A DNA stretch of 64,000 nt, from contig CAVQIT010000006.1 in NCBI GenBank assembly GCA_963712655.1, positions 372,001 through 436,000 of the forward strand, in the 5' to 3' direction. This document shows, piece by piece, positions 60,715 through 64,000 of this stretch. The DNA comes from Pollutimonas sp963712655 (GTDB lineage: Bacteria > Pseudomonadota > Gammaproteobacteria > Burkholderiales > Burkholderiaceae_B). Within the stretch, counting starts at the first letter, position 1. Every line of letters begins with the position of its first letter. The notes under the pieces were generated by a model. It was not told the origin of the DNA. It was given only the letters and a program-made list of their open reading frames with translations, and made no database searches. The position numbers were made by a program, and so were the translations under genes.

Positions 60715-61707
60715 TCAGCTTAAAACGACCAGGCCGCCAGGAAGCGAGCGGGCATTCAGATCGAATATCTTCTGAAGCTGGGCGAGCGCCGAATCCAGCG
60801 ACGCAATAAGAAATCGGCCGCTGACCGCGCCATTGCGCACAGAGGCATTCATCAGCACGACGCGGCCGGACCGATAGCGGTTGATTTCCGCAATTACATC
60901 GGCCAGCCTGGCCTGGGAAAACACCAGCTCTCCGCGGCGCCAGGCCGATACGTTCGCCGGCTCGATATCGGCCACGCCGCTGATCGTGCCGGCGTCGTAG
61001 ACCATTTGCTGACGCACGCGCAACAACCGGGACCCTGCCGGGTGCTCCACCCGCAAGGACCCATCGATGCAGCTGACACAGACTTTGCCATCCAGGTAAC
61101 GGACCTCGAAACGTCCCGACTCCGCAACACTGCGGCCCTCGCCCGCGGCAACCTGAAACGGCTGGCCGCCGGCCGGCAGGTCGACAGCCGCTTCGCCTGC
61201 AAGCAGATCAATTCCGGCCGTCTCGTTGCCAGCCAGTCTGCGGCGTATGCTGGTCTGGGTATTCAGCGTGACACTGACCCGCTCGGACAAGGCGAGCGTG
61301 CGCTGCTCGCCGGTCGCTGTGCGGTCGTCCGCGCCCCATTCGGCCGGCGCCGGCCAAAGCCTGGCCGGCGGATAGGCCACGGCGATACCGGCAACGGCAG
61401 CCGCGCTGAGCGCCGCTCCCAGGAAAGCCCGCCGGCCGTAAGACGGCGCGCGCAGCGCACGCTGGTGGGCATGCGCCGCTTCCGGGTGAGTCAGCAGGAA
61501 TGCCCTGGATGCCGGCTCGAGTACATCCCACCGGCGCCTGACCTCTGCGAAGGCCAGCTTGTGCGCCGGACTGGAGTTCAACCAATGCTGAAACCCCTGC
61601 GCATCGCACTCCCGGACCTGCGACGATGTGAGCAGGCGCAGCCAGACCCGGGCCTGATTTTGCAGCTCGTCAGCGGAGAGTGCCTGATCGTCGATGGGTG
61701 CCTTCAT
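60715..61707 (-). CDS. FecR-type anti-sigma regulator (VreR-like)
   Basis: A 330-residue FecR protein: DUF4880 start (ARVWLRLLTSSQVRECDAQGFQHWLNSSPAHKLAFAEVRRRWDVL), one membrane helix near residues 95-112, FecR domain (GEQRTLALSERVSVTLNTQTS, LLAGEAAVDLPAGGQPF, YLDGKVCVSCIDGSLRV) and an STN-like end (VVLMNASVRNGAVSGRFLIASLDSALAQLQKIF). Start at 61707. It lies between the sigma gene and tpsA and probably controls the sigma factor in the manner of VreR. Confidence 0.88.
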   Translation of the reverse strand: MKAPIDDQALSADELQNQARVWLRLLTSSQVRECDAQGFQHWLNSSPAHKLAFAEVRRRWDVLEPASRAFLLTHPEAAHAHQRALRAPSYGRRAFLGAALSAAAVAGIAVAYPPARLWPAPAEWGADDRTATGEQRTLALSERVSVTLNTQTSIRRRLAGNETAGIDLLAGEAAVDLPAGGQPFQVAAGEGRSVAESGRFEVRYLDGKVCVSCIDGSLRVEHPAGSRLLRVRQQMVYDAGTISGVADIEPANVSAWRRGELVFSQARLADVIAEINRYRSGRVVLMNASVRNGAVSGRFLIASLDSALAQLQKIFDLNARSLPGGLVVLS

Positions 61708-61791
61708 TGTGTTACGGCAAATAGACATGCGTACCCGCGAGAGCGGGCACCTGACTGGGTACGGTCCGGGAAATTGGATGTATTACAAATC

Positions 61792-61824
61792 AGGACGAAC
61801 GGCGGCACCCAAAACCTCCAACTA
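61792..61824 (-). promoter_or_regulatory. ECF sigma promoter of the fecR-like gene
   Basis: On the minus strand: TAGTTGGAGGTT (61813-61824; the TAG is also the stop of the sigma gene), 13 bases, then TTCGTCCT (61792-61799). Identical blocks and spacing to the tpsA promoter. It would give the anti-sigma gene its own sigma-dependent promoter, forming a feedback loop. Confidence 0.75.
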
Positions 61825-62334
61825 TTTTTTTTCATTGTTCATGTGGGCGTCCAGAAAATCATGGGCGCGTCTCAGTTCATGTTCGACCACGCTCAGCGAA
61901 ACGCCCAGCCGCTTGGCCACTTCTTTTTGCTGCAAGCCCTCCAGGCGGACCAGCATCAGGATCTTGCGGCGGCGCCCGGGCAGGCGATCGAGCAGCTTGA
62001 TCGCCGCGTCCAGCTCGGAGCGGATCTCGGCCTCATGCGCCGGCCCTGGCGCCGGATCGGCCTGCTCCAGCAGCTCGCTGATCTCGTCGTACGGCAGCAA
62101 CCGGCTTTGACGGCGCTGGATATCCACCGCGATATTGACGGCCATGCGCACCAGATAGCCGGCGGGGCTTTGGATAGGGCCATCGTCCGCCTTGCCATGC
62201 AAGCGCACCCAGGTATCCTGCAATGCATCGCCGGCAAGATCGCCGTTGCCCAGCAAGCGCGTCAGGCGCCGCTTGAGATTATCGTAATGTCGGGTCAGAT
62301 AATCCGCCAGGACGGGGCGCGCGTCTTCAGCCAT
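61822..62334 (-). CDS. FecI-type ECF sigma factor (VreI-like)
   Basis: A 170-residue sigma factor: LADYLTRHYDNLKRRLTRLLGNGDLAGDALQDTWVRLHG (region 2), GYLVRMAVNIAVDIQRRQ and LPGRRRKILMLVRLEGLQQKEVAKRLGVSLSVVEHELRRAHDFL (region 4). Start at 62334 overlaps the STN/TonB gene by 8 bases. With its neighbours it forms the same gene order as vreA-vreI-vreR. Confidence 0.88.
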   Translation of the reverse strand: MAEDARPVLADYLTRHYDNLKRRLTRLLGNGDLAGDALQDTWVRLHGKADDGPIQSPAGYLVRMAVNIAVDIQRRQSRLLPYDEISELLEQADPAPGPAHEAEIRSELDAAIKLLDRLPGRRRKILMLVRLEGLQQKEVAKRLGVSLSVVEHELRRAHDFLDAHMNNEKK

Positions 62335-63085
62335 GCTCGGGACGCCCCGCCGGTGTTGGTGTTGACGCCGCGCAGTGTTGCGCGCCGCCCGGCTCGCGCG
62401 GCAAGACAAGCATGGTCAGGGGTTGCGCCATCCCTGGCGGCGGCGGGCGGTCTACCCTCACGCCTTGCAAGGTCGCCAGTATGGCGGCGTCTCGATCCAC
62501 ATCGCCGGTCGAGCGGAACATGCGCGCCCCCTGGATGCGGCCGGCCGCATCCACCCGAAACCGCAACAAGGACCGGTAGCCGCCCGGCGCCGTGCGCGGA
62601 TCGGCACAGAGAGCCTGCCATATCTGCGCCTGCACCCAGCCGCCATAGTCGAAATCGACCTTGCTCGCGCCGGAGCGCGAGGTCACCGTCCGAGCGCCAA
62701 GCTCCTTCAGGACATAGGCGTCATCAAGACCGCTATCGACCTTCTCCGCAATCAGTCCGGTACCTTCGAGCAGGCGCCGCAAGGCAGCCTCCCGTGAATG
62801 CGGGCCTCGTATGGCCGAGGAAGTCCGTCCGGCCACCATTGCGCTCTGGAACAGGATAGGCCAGCTGGAGAGCAAGGCATAGCGGTTGAGCGCATCGGCC
62901 AGGGGTTGCGCCGGGATGTCGAAGACGACCAGCGCACCGGCCGCGCCTGGCGATGGAGCCGCTGGCGGAGTACGGCCCGGGGACGATGCGGTGGCGGCGT
63001 CGGCCGCCCATGCCGCAGGGGCAAGCCCGCCCAGCACCCACAGCGCGACCCCGCCACGGGTCAGTCGCGCCGCGTGCGAACGCAT
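62327..63085 (-). CDS. STN/TonB-like signalling protein (VreA-like)
   Basis: A 252-residue exported protein without a beta barrel. After the signal peptide (ending APAAWAADA) comes a Pro/Ala linker, then an STN domain (about residues 50-120: VFDIPAQPLADALNRYALLSSWPILFQS, EAALRRLLEGTGL). Then comes a TonB C-terminal-like domain (about 145-235: WVQAQIWQALCADPR, LLRFRVDAAGRIQGARMFRSTGDVDRDAAILATL). This rare combination is that of VreA of P. aeruginosa, the sensor of the Vre system. It replaces the usual receptor and should pass a signal to the FecR-like protein. Confidence 0.85.
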   Translation of the reverse strand: MRSHAARLTRGGVALWVLGGLAPAAWAADAATASSPGRTPPAAPSPGAAGALVVFDIPAQPLADALNRYALLSSWPILFQSAMVAGRTSSAIRGPHSREAALRRLLEGTGLIAEKVDSGLDDAYVLKELGARTVTSRSGASKVDFDYGGWVQAQIWQALCADPRTAPGGYRSLLRFRVDAAGRIQGARMFRSTGDVDRDAAILATLQGVRVDRPPPPGMAQPLTMLVLPREPGGAQHCAASTPTPAGRPEHG

Positions 63086-63366
63086 CCCGGACCATCGTCG
63101 TGCGCCCAAACTCCGCGAACGACATCACGCCCGCAGCAATGCTGCAAGAAGCGTGGGAGAGGGATGAGTCGAGTCGGCAAGGAATGGGCACTATTTTGGA
63201 AAATCGCATTGTGACATTGGCGTATGACGCCTTTGTTACATGCGTTTTTCCATGTCCCTATTCGCGCTGGCGGTCAGCGTCTCACCCAGGCTATTGAGAC
63301 GGTGGCCATGGTAATCTCTTACGCTACGTAAGCTCGAAGATAAGCGCAGCGCAAGGGACAAGACCC

Positions 63367-64000
63367 ATGAGTAAAAAAACGAGGATTGACACTCTTACCA
63401 TCAAAGGCTTCAAATCCATCAGAAGTTTAAAGAACTTCAGCCTGGGTACTCTGAATGTACTGCTCGGCGCCAACGGTGCTGGGAAGAGTAGTTTTGTGTC
63501 GTATTTCAGCATGCTCAGCCAAATGATGGAGCAACGCCTACAGAAATGGACCACTCAACAGGGTTCCGCGGACCGTATCGTCAGCTTCGGCGTGAAAGAA
63601 ACCACTAAAGTCGAATCGTTCATCACATTCGGTTTGAATGGCTACAAGTTTGAATTGGAGACAACAGTCGATGGCGATTTCGTGTTCGCGAGCGAAAAAC
63701 TTTTCTTTGATGGCCCCCACTTTGGACACGCCTGGGTCGATTTGGGCAACGGACATACCGAGTCAAAACTGAAAGATACGTTTCTTGCAAAAAACCTCGG
63801 CTCCCCATGGAAAAATGACACTGCGGCTTATTGCTACGAATCGATTTTCAGCTGGAAAGTTTTTCATTTTCACGACACCAGTGATCAAGCTGGTGTCAAA
63901 AGATATGGCCCGGCACATATCAATAAACACCTGAACCCAGACGCATCCAACTTGGCTGCTTATTTATACCGATTGCTAAACGAAGCACCAGACGTATACA
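63367..64000 (+). CDS. AAA ATPase, partial at window edge
   Basis: An open frame from ATG 63367 to the window end (211 codons). TIKGFKSIRSL and LLGANGAGKSSFVSYFSML (Walker A), then SADRIVSFG and a beta-rich insert, fit the SMC-like predicted ATPase group (COG4637 type). Such genes occur alone or in anti-phage systems with a second gene downstream. Base composition is more AT-rich than in the neighbouring exoprotein locus, in keeping with a mobile region. The rest lies beyond the window. Confidence 0.78.
   Translation, partial: MSKKTRIDTLTIKGFKSIRSLKNFSLGTLNVLLGANGAGKSSFVSYFSMLSQMMEQRLQKWTTQQGSADRIVSFGVKETTKVESFITFGLNGYKFELETTVDGDFVFASEKLFFDGPHFGHAWVDLGNGHTESKLKDTFLAKNLGSPWKNDTAAYCYESIFSWKVFHFHDTSDQAGVKRYGPAHINKHLNPDASNLAAYLYRLLNEAPDVY

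Overview
The window looks like chromosome of a Burkholderiales bacterium, most likely Alcaligenaceae (a relative of Pusillimonas, Castellaniella, Achromobacter or Bordetella). This rests on the GC-rich codon use, an SUF operon headed by an Rrf2 regulator, a sauRSTU-type cluster like the one known from Cupriavidus, a PdtA/FHA-type giant exoprotein, and a tRNA-Pro(GGG) fragment. Genus assignment is inference.

Layout. (1) 1-11016: right end of a prophage. Genes are tightly packed and often overlap by ATGA: zinc-ribbon protein, ATP-dependent DNA ligase, SbcD/SbcC-like recombination nuclease pair interrupted by an HNH gene, dCMP deaminase, a Tad1-like anti-defence protein, ThyX, a second HNH nuclease, AlpA-like regulator and a tyrosine integrase. 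It ends in the 3' part of tRNA-Pro(GGG), the attachment site. Three lesions (a missing standard start codon, an in-frame UGA, a frameshift) suggest decay or sequence errors. (2) 11460-15687: curli operon csgE-csgF-csgG-curlin, a CsgC/CsgH-like gene and a LuxR-type regulator with a degenerate receiver. (3) 15754-22636: OsmC protein, then the SUF Fe-S assembly operon (minus strand: regulator, sufB, sufC, sufD, sufS, sufU, sufT). sufB, sufC and sufD carry many single-base frameshifts; their neighbours are intact. (4) 22773-28209: probable sulfoacetate operon (transporter, CoA ligase, acylating dehydrogenase) divergent from an IclR regulator. (5) 28210-29457: non-coding block of nested inverted repeats with a PAS-domain scrap. 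(6) 29458-40282: Atm1-like ABC exporter, OafA-type acyltransferase, ECF sigma/anti-sigma pair, MarR-GNAT protein, OsmC proteins, ohr/ohrR, a Tat-exported aldo/keto reductase and a membrane transporter. (7) 40380-45877: Fur-controlled iron uptake locus fecI-fecR-TonB receptor-PepSY protein. (8) 46949-64000: probable island whose left edge is a 15-bp guaA 3'-end-like sequence. It holds an ECF sigma gene with an acidic repeat, a 4224-residue TpsA/FHA-type exoprotein, and a cell-surface signalling module of FecR, ECF sigma and STN/TonB-like protein. This matches the architecture of the Pseudomonas aeruginosa Vre (PUMA3) system. An AAA ATPase runs off the right edge.

The most informative new observation is a two-part promoter signature shared, with identical spacing, by the fecR-like gene (61792-61824) and the giant tpsA gene (60564-60596). 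It suggests that the local ECF sigma factor directly controls both. Other items worth follow-up are the Tad1-like anti-Thoeris candidate, the suf frameshift cluster, the guaA-type island boundary, the repeat block at 28.3-29.35 kb and the curli-linked shared 12-mer.
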